From Streptomyces sp. CB02923 (lineage in GTDB: Bacteria > Actinomycetota > Actinomycetes > Streptomycetales > Streptomycetaceae), in the NCBI RefSeq assembly GCF_001905005.1, contig NZ_LWKZ01000012.1, positions 1,045,061-1,109,060 on the forward strand: DNA of 64,000 nucleotides, written 5' to 3'. Under the pieces are notes generated by a model. The model had not been told where the DNA came from. It did not search any database and was given only the letters and a program-made list of their open reading frames with translations. Every line of letters begins with the position of its first letter. The first letter of the stretch is position 1. The translations under genes were made by a program, and so were the position numbers. Shown here in pieces: positions 43,144 to 51,791 of the stretch.

Positions 43144-44190
43144 TCAGTCGCGTACGGGCAGGTCTGCCGCCAGGGCCGCCGCCGCCTGCACCAGTGGCAG
43201 AGCGAGCAGCGATCCCGTCCCCTCACCAGCAGTGACGCCGTGATCGAGCAAAGGGTTGAGTGCGATCCGGTCGAGTGCCTTGGACTGTGCTGGCTCGCCG
43301 CTGACCTGCCCGGCCAGCCACCAGTCCGGCGCCCGGAACGCGACCCGCTGGGCCACCAGCGCGCAGGCCGCCGAGACCACCCCGTCCAGGATGACCGGGG
43401 TGCGCCGGACCGCGCTCTGCAGCAGGAACCCGGTGATCGCGGCCAGGTCGGCGCCGCCGGTCGCGGCCAGCAGCTCCAGCTGGTCGCCGAGGACCGGCCG
43501 GGCCCGGCGCAGCGCGTCGCGGATCGCCGCGCACTTGCGCATCCAGGCCAGGTCGTCGAGGCCCGCGCCGCCGCGCCCGGTGACCACCGACGCGTCGGTG
43601 CCGCACAGCGCGGCGATCAGCGCGCTCGCCGGGGTGGTGCCGCCCACGCTCAGGTCGCCGAGCGCGACCAGGTCGGTACCGGCGTCCGCCTCCTCGTCGG
43701 CGACCGCCATGCCCGCCCGGAAGGCCCGCTCGGTCTCCTCGGGCGTCAGCGCGTCCTCGATGTCGATACGGCCCGAACCGCGCCGTACCCGGTGCCGGGT
43801 GACCTCCTCCGGCAGCTCCGCCGGGTCGCAGTCCACCGCTATGTCCACCACCCGCACCGGGACCCCGGCCCGGCGCGCGAGGACCGCCGCCGGACTGGCC
43901 CCGTCCAGCACGTCCTGCACGAGGTCCTTGGTGGTGCCGGCCCGGCGGCCGGAGACGTCCAGTGACGCCACCCCGTGGTCGCCCGCGAAGAGCACCGCAC
44001 GCGGCCGCTCGATCGGCCGTACCGGCACCCGCTGCTGCGCGGCGGCCAGCCACTCGCCCAGGTCGTCCAGCCGCCCCAGGGCTCCCGGCGGCACCGCCAG
44101 CCGCTGCCGGCGCTCCTCGGCATCGCGGCGCGCACCGCCGTCGGGGCGCTCGATCAGGTGGGCGAAGTCATCGAGGTTCAGGGCGCTCAT
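43144..44190 (-). CDS. cobT: Nicotinate-nucleotide--dimethylbenzimidazole phosphoribosyltransferase
   Basis: Makes alpha-ribazole phosphate from nicotinate mononucleotide and dimethylbenzimidazole for the lower ligand of cobalamin. 348 residues: LAVPPGALGRLDDLGEWLA, VLFAGDHGVAS, LGDLSVGGTTPASAL, GGADLAAITGFLL, and the catalytic glutamate in TAGEGTGSLLALPL. ATG at 44190, ten bases after the methyltransferase stop, so it is co-transcribed with cobU. The product is used by CobS. Confidence 0.95.
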   Translation of the reverse strand: MSALNLDDFAHLIERPDGGARRDAEERRQRLAVPPGALGRLDDLGEWLAAAQQRVPVRPIERPRAVLFAGDHGVASLDVSGRRAGTTKDLVQDVLDGASPAAVLARRAGVPVRVVDIAVDCDPAELPEEVTRHRVRRGSGRIDIEDALTPEETERAFRAGMAVADEEADAGTDLVALGDLSVGGTTPASALIAALCGTDASVVTGRGGAGLDDLAWMRKCAAIRDALRRARPVLGDQLELLAATGGADLAAITGFLLQSAVRRTPVILDGVVSAACALVAQRVAFRAPDWWLAGQVSGEPAQSKALDRIALNPLLDHGVTAGEGTGSLLALPLVQAAAALAADLPVRD

Positions 44191-44200
44191 TCGGCGCAGA

Positions 44201-45001
44201 TTACCGGGAACGGTGCCCGGCGGCCCGCTCCGGGTCGGCCGGGGCGCCGCCGGGGCCGGGGCCCGCGGCGCTCCGGCGCGCGCCGAAGCGGATCTCGGTG
44301 ACCGTACGGGCGGGGGTGTGCAGCAGCGGTACGTGCTCCCGCCACCGTGCCAGGCGGCCGGCGAGAGGGCCGCGGCCGGGCGGCGGCACCTCGCGCACCG
44401 CGACGATGTTCGGATGTGCGCCCGCCACCCCGGCCCGGTCGGCGGCGTTCATGCCCCAGCGCAGCGGCGGCGCGCCCGGGGCCGTACGGGCGCCCGCGCG
44501 CGGCCGGTCCCGGCCCGCACACCAGCGGGGTACCGCGTCGAAGACCAGGGCGCCGCCGGGGAAGCGTTCCGCGCAGGCCGCGAACAGGGCACGGACCTCC
44601 GGCGGCCGCAGAAACATCAGCAGCCCGCGCGCGGTCACCACGACCCCGCGCTCCGGCGACCGGACCGCGTCCAGCCAGCCGGGACCGGTCACCGGGCAGG
44701 CCAGCGTCCGCCGCCGGGGCCCGTCCGGCAGCAGCATCCGGCGGACCGCGGCGGTCTCCGGAGGTTCCACGGCCAGCCAGTCCAGCCGTCCGTTGTCGAG
44801 CCGCCAGAAGGCGGTGCTGCCCGGCCCCTCGCCGAGCGCGACGACGGTGGCGAGCGGGTGCCGCCGTACGTACGCGCGAACGGCGGCGTCGAGGCGGCGC
44901 GAGCAGCCGGTCGCGGGACTGCACGGGCCGGTCACCGGGCCACATCCGTATCGGTCACGGAACAAGAGCACCCGGCCCCGCGGGCGCGGGCAAGCGGACA
45001 C
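44201..45001 (-). CDS. SAM-dependent methyltransferase of the LCM/O-methyltransferase type, N-terminally short
   Basis: About 266 residues. The class I SAM site reads RHPLATVVALGEGPGSTAFWRLDNG and WLAVEPPE, the pattern of the leucine-carboxyl-methyltransferase-like family, followed by VVVTARGLLMFLRPPEV. Family members normally carry about 40-50 more residues before this, but that space is occupied by the end of cobU, so the N-terminus looks eroded. The start is uncertain: GTG at 45001 is shown; TTG at 45037 and GTG at 44971 are in frame and none has a good ribosome site. Its role inside a cobalamin operon is unclear. Confidence 0.65.
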   Translation of the reverse strand: MSACPRPRGRVLLFRDRYGCGPVTGPCSPATGCSRRLDAAVRAYVRRHPLATVVALGEGPGSTAFWRLDNGRLDWLAVEPPETAAVRRMLLPDGPRRRTLACPVTGPGWLDAVRSPERGVVVTARGLLMFLRPPEVRALFAACAERFPGGALVFDAVPRWCAGRDRPRAGARTAPGAPPLRWGMNAADRAGVAGAHPNIVAVREVPPPGRGPLAGRLARWREHVPLLHTPARTVTEIRFGARRSAAGPGPGGAPADPERAAGHRSR

Positions 45002-45020
45002 GGGCGCGGCCCGGCCCGTG

Positions 45021-46289
45021 TCATCCGCGCAGCGCAAGCGCCTGCCCGGCGACGACCAGCAGGACGTGTTCGCACTCGGCGCCGAACATCGCGTTCAGCC
45101 GCCCCAGTTCGTCGCGGAACCGGCGGCCGGACGCGGTCGCCGGGACCACGCCCGAACCGACCTCGTTGCTCACCGCGACCACCGGCCGCCGGGTGCCGCG
45201 CACCGCCGCGACCAGCTCGTCCACCCGTGCGCGTAGCTCCCGCTCGCCGCTCGCCGCCCACTTCCCGTCGTCCCACGCGCCGACCTCGTCCATGGCGTGC
45301 GTCAGCCACAGGGCGAGGCAGTCGATGAGCAGGGGCGAGCCGTCCGGGGCGGCGGCCCGCGCGACGGGCCCGCCCGGCCGGTCCTCCGGCCGTACGCCGC
45401 CTTCGAGGAGCGGCAGCAGGTCGCAGGTCTCCGTCGTACGCCAGGACGCCGGGCGGCGGTCCCGGTGCAGCGAGACCCGCGCGGCCCACTCCGCGTCCCC
45501 GTCCCGGGTGCCGCCGGTCGCGACGTACAGGACGTCGGGGAAGGCGGCCAGCCGCCGCTCGGCCTCCGCCGACTTGCCGCTGCGCGCGCCGCCCAGCACC
45601 AGCGTGCGGCGCGGCAGGTCGGGCACCGCGTGGTACTCGCCGACCAGCAGCGACGTGCCGTCCGGCACGGTGCGCGCGCCCGCCGCCGCCAGTCGGCGGT
45701 GCAGTTCGGGGCCGGGCGGCGCGCTGTGGTCCAGGTGGACCCCCAGCACGTCGGTCGCCGCGTCCACCGCGCCGCTCGCCCGCAGCCGCGCCAGCGCGTC
45801 CGGCCGCCCCAGCACGTCCAGCAGGACCATGTCGTACGGGCGGGCGCCCCGGCCGTGCTCGCCCTCGGCCGGACCGGCAGGCGCGGCGCCCGGCGGCAGG
45901 TACAGCAGCCGCTCGCCCTCGCCGCCGCCGACCTCGTAGCCGGTGCCCGGCACGTCCACGGCGACGGCCCGCACCCGGTGCCCGTCCAGCAGCGCCAGCT
46001 CCCGGCCGTCCGCGACCCGCCCCGGCTGCGGCAGCCCGGCGGGCACCTCCATGGCGGGCCCGTCGTGCGGGTGCGAGAGCAGTACCTGCCGTACGGCGGT
46101 GAGCGAGTGCCCGGCGCGGGCCGCCGCGAAAGCCGGACCCGGCGTCAGGTCCAGGAGCAGCGCCCCGTCGACGAGGACAGCGGTGGCCGCCCGTGCCTCG
46201 TCGCCGACGGCGGAGGCACAGGCGGCGCAGGGGCAGCCGGGGCGCGGCAGCCCGCTGGGGGCTCCGGTGCCGAGGAGAGTCAGTTCCAC
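45021..46289 (-). CDS. cobU: CobU adenosylcobinamide kinase/guanylyltransferase fused to a degenerate metallo-beta-lactamase-like domain
   Basis: 422 residues in two parts. The C-terminal CobU domain (from about 228) phosphorylates and then guanylylates adenosylcobinamide: P-loop GGARSGKS at 233-240, YVATGGTRDGDAEWAARVSLH, LLIDCLALWL and VSNEVGSGVVPATASGRRFRD. The N-terminal part starts LTLLGTGAPSGLPRPGCPC like PhnP-type metallo-hydrolases, but the HxHxDH metal motif reads SHPHDGP (72-78), so metal chemistry is doubtful. I recall this fusion from other streptomycetes. GTG start at 46289. First gene of the cobU-methyltransferase-cobT operon. Confidence 0.92.
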   Translation of the reverse strand: MELTLLGTGAPSGLPRPGCPCAACASAVGDEARAATAVLVDGALLLDLTPGPAFAAARAGHSLTAVRQVLLSHPHDGPAMEVPAGLPQPGRVADGRELALLDGHRVRAVAVDVPGTGYEVGGGEGERLLYLPPGAAPAGPAEGEHGRGARPYDMVLLDVLGRPDALARLRASGAVDAATDVLGVHLDHSAPPGPELHRRLAAAGARTVPDGTSLLVGEYHAVPDLPRRTLVLGGARSGKSAEAERRLAAFPDVLYVATGGTRDGDAEWAARVSLHRDRRPASWRTTETCDLLPLLEGGVRPEDRPGGPVARAAAPDGSPLLIDCLALWLTHAMDEVGAWDDGKWAASGERELRARVDELVAAVRGTRRPVVAVSNEVGSGVVPATASGRRFRDELGRLNAMFGAECEHVLLVVAGQALALRG

Positions 46290-46507
46290 GCGCCGATTTT
46301 CTCCCGTCCCCGCCGACCGGGCGCGCGGGGGCCCGTCTCGACACGGCCGTTAGGCTGCGGAACAGCACGTACGCGGGACGTACGCCGCGCGTTCGCGGGG
46401 AATACGGCGCTCGTACGGCGCTCGTACGGAGCACAGGAACAGGACGGCACCGCGGCGCGCCGCGGTACGCGGACCAGCAGGCACTCGGTGGGACCCAGGA
46501 GGCGGAC

Positions 46508-46720
46508 ATGGCGTGGACATGGCGGTTCGAGAAGGCCGACGGTACGGAGACGGAGCCCGCGGTGCAGCCGGAGGACTTCACGACCCAGGGGGATGCGGAG
46601 TCCTGGGTCGGCGAGGTGTGGAAGGACCTCCTCGAAGGGGGCGTCGACCAGGTCAGGCTGTTCGAGGACAGCACCGAGGTGTACGCGGCGCCGATGAGCC
46701 TGCACGCCGACGCGGGCTGA
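46508..46720 (+). CDS. Small conserved acidic protein
   Basis: 70 residues, soluble and acidic (MAWTWRFEKADGTETEPAV, SWVGEVWKDLLEGGVDQVRL, YAAPMSLH). The well-placed AGGAGGCGG ribosome site and normal codon bias support a real gene; I recall similar short proteins in many streptomycetes, with no known role. Divergent from cobU; convergent with htrA. Confidence 0.75.
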   Translation: MAWTWRFEKADGTETEPAVQPEDFTTQGDAESWVGEVWKDLLEGGVDQVRLFEDSTEVYAAPMSLHADAG

Positions 46721-46730
46721 GCGGCGGAAC

Positions 46731-46762
46731 GGCGCCGGCCGGGCCACGGCCTGGCCGGCGCC
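46731..46762. terminator. Terminator after the small acidic protein gene
   Basis: Perfect 10-bp arms GGCGCCGGCC (46731-46740) and its complement (46753-46762), 11 bp after the stop. The following 46765-46872 is a GGCCGGGGCGGTGC-type degenerate repeat with no gene. Confidence 0.65.
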
Positions 46763-46872
46763 CCCGGGGCGGTGCGGCCGGGGCGGTGCGGCCGGGTCGG
46801 GGCGTCCGTGGGCCGGTGCGGCCGGGGCGGCGCGTCCGGGCCGGTGTCCTCGGGCCGGGGCGGCCGGGTCGG

Positions 46873-47979
46873 CTAGATCGTGCCGAGCGTCACCTGCACC
46901 GTCTTCTTCGAGCCGTCCCGGTCGACCGTGACGTCCACCTTGTCGCCGGGCTTGTGGCTCGCCAGCGCCTCCGACAGGGCCTGCATCGTGCGGACGGCCG
47001 TTCCGTCGAACGCCACGATGACGTCACCCGCCTCGATGCCCGCCCGGTCCGCCGGGCCGTCCTCCTTGACGCTCGCGACGCTCACCCCGGCGCCCTCGAA
47101 GTCCGCGCCGACCAGGGTGCGCCCCGTGATGCCGAGCGCCGCCCGGCCCGAGTTGGTGACCTTGCCGTCCTTGATGATCTGGTCGGCGATGTTGCGGACG
47201 GTGGACGCCGGGATGGCGAACCCGATGCCGGGGGCCGCGCCCTCGCCCATCTGCGGGTCCGTCGCGGCCAGCGTCGGGATGCCGATGACCTGGTCGGAGA
47301 GGTTGACCAGCGCGCCGCCGCTGTTGCCGGGGTTGATGGCGGCGGAGGTCTGCACCATGTTCGCGAGGGTCGCGCCCGTGCCGCCGCCGTTGCTGGGCTC
47401 GCTGACGGTGCGTCCGGTCGCCGAGGCGATGCCCTGTGTGACGCTGCCGGACAGCCCCAGCGGGCTGCCCATGGCGAGCACGATCTGCCCGATCTCGACC
47501 TTGGCGGAGTCGCCGAAGGTCACCGGTTTCAGGTCCGCCGGCGCGTCGTCGATCTTGATGACGGCGAGGTCCTGCTCCGGATAGGAGGCGACCAGCGACG
47601 CGTTCAGGGAACGGCTGCCGCGTGCCGTGGTGACCTTGAACTTCTTGTCCGCGCCCACGACGTGGGCGTTGGTGACGACATGGCCGCGCGCGTCGTACAC
47701 CACCCCGGACCCCAGCCCTTCCCCGGTGGTGATCTGGACGACCGACGGCAGGACGTCCTTGACGACCTTCTGGTACGCGTTCTGGAGGTCGGTGCTGACA
47801 CTGGGGGCCGCCGCCTTCGCGGGAGAGGTGACGGCGGCCGCGGGAGCCGACGAGGAGACGTCCTTGCCGGGCCCGGCGGAGGAGTCGGAGCCGGAGCAGC
47901 CGGCCACCAGCGCGGTCGCGCACAGGGCGGCGGCCGCGGCGACCGCCACCCGGTGACGGAAAGTCAGTGAAGGCGTCAT
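46873..47979 (-). CDS. HtrA/DegP-like serine protease lipoprotein with PDZ domain
   Basis: 368 residues. Lipobox LVAGC with C28, a Ser/Ala/Pro linker, then a trypsin-like protease with the triad H106 (TNAHVVG), D137 (PEQDLAVI) and S220 (NPGNSGGAL). A C-terminal PDZ domain follows (RAGIEAGDVIVAFDGTAV) that recognises unfolded C-termini. Works outside the membrane in protein quality control. The ATG at 47979 is 15 bases after the ABC gene stop, so the two are probably transcribed together. Confidence 0.94.
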   Translation of the reverse strand: MTPSLTFRHRVAVAAAAALCATALVAGCSGSDSSAGPGKDVSSSAPAAAVTSPAKAAAPSVSTDLQNAYQKVVKDVLPSVVQITTGEGLGSGVVYDARGHVVTNAHVVGADKKFKVTTARGSRSLNASLVASYPEQDLAVIKIDDAPADLKPVTFGDSAKVEIGQIVLAMGSPLGLSGSVTQGIASATGRTVSEPSNGGGTGATLANMVQTSAAINPGNSGGALVNLSDQVIGIPTLAATDPQMGEGAAPGIGFAIPASTVRNIADQIIKDGKVTNSGRAALGITGRTLVGADFEGAGVSVASVKEDGPADRAGIEAGDVIVAFDGTAVRTMQALSEALASHKPGDKVDVTVDRDGSKKTVQVTLGTI

Positions 47980-47994
47980 GTCTGAAGTGTCCCG

Positions 47995-49895
47995 TTAGGG
48001 CCTCCGGTTCGCCCGGCTATCCGGCGCCGTGGCGAGAAACTGCGTCGCCGCCAGCTCCCCGTACAGCGCATCGTCCGCCACCAGTTCCGCGTGCGTACCG
48101 ACCGCCCGCACCCGCCCCGCCTCCATCACCACGATGCGGTCCGCGAGCGTGACCGTGGAGAGCCGGTGCGCCACCACGAGCACCGTCGTCGTACGGGCCG
48201 CCTCCGCCACGGTCTCCCGCAGCGCCAGTTCGTTGACCGCGTCCAGCTGCGAGGTCGCCTCGTCCAGGAGCAGCAGCCGCGGCTCGCGCAGCAGCGCCCG
48301 CGCAATCGCCACCCTCCCTACTGCCTTAAGGGCAGACAGGGGCCCAGCCGCTCGCCGCCCGACAGCTTGCTCCCGCGGTGCCCCACCGGCGTGTCCAGAC
48401 CCTCCGGCAGGCGCGCCACCAGGCCGTCCAGCCGGGTCCGTACGAGCATCCGGGCCAGCGCGGCGTCCCCCGCGCCCGGCGCCGCGAACAGCAGGTTCTC
48501 GCGCAGCGTGCCGGCCAGGACGGGGGCGTCCTGCTCGACGTAGCCGATCTGCGACCGCAGCCGGTCCAGCGGCCAGTCCCGTACGTCGGTGCCGTCGACC
48601 AGGACCCGGCCGCCGTCCGGCTCGTAGAAACGTTCCAGCAGTCCGAAGACGGTGGTCTTGCCGGCGCCGGACGGGCCGACGAACGCCGTCATGCCGCCGC
48701 CCGGCACCGCGAAGTCCACACCGTGGTGGACCGGCGGCAGCTCCGGACGGTAGCGGAAGGTCACCATTTCGAAGGTGACGCTCGCGGGAGCCGCCGGGGC
48801 CGCGGGAGCCGCCGGGGCCGCGGGGGCGGCCTCGCCCACGGCGGCCTCGCCCGCGGTCCCCCCTGCCGTCGGCTCCGCCTCCAGCTCCGCCTCCGGTTCC
48901 GCCTCCAGCTCCTCCGCCTCCGCCATCCGCGCGATGGCCGCCGCCCCCACCTGGTAGGCGGACGCCGCCTCCACCAGCCGGGCTATCGGATCGATGAGGT
49001 AGAAGAGGTAGAGCAGGAACGCGATCAGGGTGGCGATGCCGGTGGCCCCGGAGGCCACCCGCGCGCCGCCGACGCCCAGCACGGCCAGGAAGGAGAGCTG
49101 GACCGCCAGCCCCACCGAGGACTGCGCGACGGACTGCCACTTCGCGGCCCGTATACCGCCGCGCCACGCCTCGCGGGCCGCCGTGTCGATGGCCGCGGCC
49201 TCCCGCGGCTCCGCCCCGGATGCCTTGACCGTGCGGAACGCGCCGAACGTGCGCTCCAGCGCGGTGGAGACCGCGCCCACCGCCTCCTGCGCCCGCTTCG
49301 TCGCCTTCGATATCCGCGGCATCACCAGGAGCAGTGAGCTGCCGATCAGCACGATCACGCCGAGCGTGACGGCGAGCAGGACCGGGTCCAGCAGGGCCAT
49401 CAGCACGATCGACCCGATCAGGCTGAGGCTGCCGGTGGCGGCCGAGACCAGTGACTGGGTGGTGATCGCGCGCAGCAGCGTGGTGTCCGCGGTGACCCGG
49501 GACATCAGGTCGCCGGGCCGGCTGCGCTCGATCTCGGGCATCCGCAACCGGAGCAGTCGCGCGACGAGCTGACGCCGGGCGGCGAGCACCACGGACTCCG
49601 CGGTGCGCTCCAGTACGTACGCGCCGACCGCCTCGACGGCCACGCCCGCCACCACCAGGACGGTCAGCAACAGCAGCAGCCCGGTGATGGAGTCACCCCC
49701 GCCCAGCCGCTCGACCAGCATTTTGGCGGCCATCGGCTGGGCGAGGCCGGTGGCCGCGCCGATCAGGGTGAGGAGGCCGCCCAGGGCGATGGCGGGTCGG
49801 TGCGGCCGGATGTGGCCGTACAGCACCCGCCAGGTTCTGCGGGCGGGCAGCGCGGGCGGCGGTGGCCCGTCGGGGGCGGTCTCGGTCGTCGTCAC
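47995..49895 (-). pseudogene. ABC exporter (membrane domain fused to ATPase), frameshifted inside the signature motif
   Basis: Half-transporter of the MsbA/LmrA type: six-helix membrane domain (VLYGHIRPHRPAIALGGLL onward) and ATPase with Walker A GPSGAGKTT. After KLSGGER the frame runs into LGPCLPLRQ and a TAG stop at 48318-48320. The other frame resumes with RVAIARALLREPRLLLLDEATSQLD (Walker B) and continues to a TAA at 47995. Between the two, 48316-48347 contains 32 bases where three (one Gln codon) are expected, so about 29 bases are inserted. Without them the protein would be about 623 residues. A truncated product would lack Walker B and be inactive. An assembly error is possible. Confidence 0.85.
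48316..48347. other. Short insertion in the ABC transporter signature motif
   Basis: Extra sequence containing the hairpin CTGCC-TTAAG-GGCAG (48321-48335). It has no terminal repeats long enough to name an element and no visible target duplication beyond a base or two. Confidence 0.7.
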
Positions 49896-50074
49896 ATGGG
49901 GCAGGACGCCGGGGGAGGGGGTTCACCTGTCTCTCAGAGGCGTCCGGAGGAGTGCGGCGCGAACGGACGCGCCGCTTCCCGCTTCCGTACGCCTTTGCCT
50001 ACGCGTTTCCGCACGCCTGAGAGCCCGCGTGCGTGCCGGGCGCCGCGATGCCGCGGAGATCCGTCAGGAGCGCC

Positions 50075-50893
50075 CTAACGCCCCTCGCCGCCCGGCCCGC
50101 CCCGTACGCCGCACAGGTGCAGCAGTGCCGCCACCGCCCGGTACGGGTCGGTGCGCCCGGCGCGGTCCTCGGCGGCCAGCAGCCGTTCCAGCTCGCCGTC
50201 GGCCGGTGGCGGCGCGTCGTCCGCCGCGAGGTCGGTGAGGACCCGTACGCCGTACCAGGTCTCCAGGGGAGCGCCGATCCCGTTGAGCGTCGCCGTCAGC
50301 GCCGCCAGGCGGTCGGCGCGTGCTTTCAGGCCGATGCGGTTGACGTACTCGGCCGAGTCGAAGGCGGCGAGGGCGGCGTCCCAGTCGCCGGCCTGGCCGG
50401 GCCGCATCGCGAGCGCGTCGGCGTTGCGCACCACCAGGGACAGCAGCCCGCCGGGCGCCAGGACGCGCGCCAGCCCGGCCAGCATCGGGTCCGGCTCCGC
50501 CACGTACATCAGCACGCCGTGGCACAGCACCACGTCGAAGGCGCCGGGGAGGAAGTGCACGCCGGTGTCCCGGCCGTCCCCCTCGATCAGTTCCACCCGC
50601 TCCTGGATGCCGGCCGGCTCCAGGGCCAGCGCCGTACGGGCCGCCGTCAGCATCGCCGGGTCGGTCTCCAGGCCGGTGACCTTGTGGCCGGCGCGGGCCA
50701 GCCGCAGTGCCTGGGTGGCCTGTCCGGCGCCGACGTCGAGCACCCGCAGCCGCTGCCCCACCGGGAAGCGGGCCGAGATCTGCTCCTCCAGCTGGCGGGC
50801 CACCAGCTCCTGGCGGACCGTGTTGCGCAGTCCGCCCAGCCCGCCCAGCCACCGTTCGGCGCCGGGCGAGAAGCCCGAGGAGGTTGCGTTCAG
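50075..50893 (-). CDS. SAM-dependent methyltransferase with apparent CTG start
   Basis: 272 residues of class I methyltransferase: LRVLDVGAGQATQALRLARAG (SAM site I), VTGLETDPAML, ELIEGDGRD, FDVVLCHGVLMYV and LAPGGLLSLVVRNADAL, closest to the CmoM/SmtA-like tRNA or small-molecule type. No ATG, GTG or TTG is available near the expected N-terminus. CTG at 50893-50891 overlaps the upstream stop as CTGA and has GGAGAG five bases before it, matching the GTGA overlaps common in this genome. Substrate unknown. It follows the DUF3043 gene in an operon. Confidence 0.82.
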   Translation of the reverse strand: MNATSSGFSPGAERWLGGLGGLRNTVRQELVARQLEEQISARFPVGQRLRVLDVGAGQATQALRLARAGHKVTGLETDPAMLTAARTALALEPAGIQERVELIEGDGRDTGVHFLPGAFDVVLCHGVLMYVAEPDPMLAGLARVLAPGGLLSLVVRNADALAMRPGQAGDWDAALAAFDSAEYVNRIGLKARADRLAALTATLNGIGAPLETWYGVRVLTDLAADDAPPPADGELERLLAAEDRAGRTDPYRAVAALLHLCGVRGGPGGEGR

Positions 50894-51486
50894 GGCCGCT
50901 CTCCGCGCTTGACCTGCGGCTTCGGCAGACGCAGGCGGCGCATCTGGAGCGTGCGCATCAGGGCGTAGGGCTTGACGCCCTTGTGGCTCTCGTTCGGGAA
51001 GCGCTCCTTGAGGCGCTTGCCGAGCGCGAACCACAGCACGAGCGAGTCGACGACGATCAGCACGATGATGAACAGCCACAGCAGCAGCGCGATGTTCTGG
51101 ATGCCCGGCTGACGCAGCATCGTCAGCACCAGGATGATCACGGCCATCGGCAGGAAGAACTCCGCCACGCACCAGCGCGAGTCGACGAAGTCGCGCGCGA
51201 ACCGGCGCACCGGGCCCTTGTCGCGCACCGGCAGGAACCGCTCGTCGCCGTTGGCCAGCGCCTCGCGCTGCCGGGCCATGTCGGCGCGCCGCGCCTCACG
51301 CGACGCCTTCGTCGCCTCCTTGCGGTTGGCCGGCGTCTGCGCGCGCGTACGGCGCTGCGACTGCGCCTGGCTGCGCTTGGGCGTCGGGCGGCCCTTCGGG
51401 GCCTGCGGGTCGCGGGGCTGCTGGGGCTGGGACGCGGTCACCTTGGTGGTCGCGGCCTGCTCATCCTTCGAACGGCTTCGGAACAC
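50890..51486 (-). CDS. DUF3043 membrane protein
   Basis: 198 residues. A highly basic N-terminal half (KRSQAQSQRRTRAQTPANRK) is followed by two transmembrane segments (FFLPMAVIILVLTMLRQP, IALLLWLFIIVLIVVDSLVLWF) and a basic tail (RLRLPKPQVKRGERP). DUF3043 is an actinobacterial family without known function. GTG start at 51486 gives the family-typical MFRSRSKDE; no clear ribosome site. Overlaps the downstream methyltransferase start by four bases. Confidence 0.85.
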   Translation of the reverse strand: MFRSRSKDEQAATTKVTASQPQQPRDPQAPKGRPTPKRSQAQSQRRTRAQTPANRKEATKASREARRADMARQREALANGDERFLPVRDKGPVRRFARDFVDSRWCVAEFFLPMAVIILVLTMLRQPGIQNIALLLWLFIIVLIVVDSLVLWFALGKRLKERFPNESHKGVKPYALMRTLQMRRLRLPKPQVKRGERP

Positions 51487-51791
51487 ACACGCAAGAGTAC
51501 GGGGTGACGGCGCATGGACCACAGCGGCATGGGGAACGATCCGGCAACGGCGCGGGCCTGTGGTTGACGTTGCGTCGGAGACATAGCGGGGTGAATGGGG
51601 CACAGCATGGCTCCCCGGGGCAGTCCCTACTCCTTGCGCGGGATAAAGACGGCACCCTGATCGTCCTGCAGGAGGAGCGCATCCGGGCCCGAACAGTGCG
51701 GTAATGGAACCGAGGCCCGTACTGTGGGGTCTGTAGATGTGCTGGAGCCTAAGCCCGATGTAACTCGGTCAGAAGGGGGCGCGCGAGGCCC

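Noticed and set aside
38977..46289. Cobalamin riboswitch at the cob genes
   Set aside because: 5' regions of cobS and cobU are short and I found no B12-box-like sequence or long leader.
44932..46674. 580-residue minus-strand ORF overlapping cobU
   Set aside because: Ala/Gly/Arg-rich alternative frame; the CobU frame has all motifs.
48316..48347. Insertion sequence in the ABC gene
   Set aside because: Far too short, no transposase and no clear target duplication.
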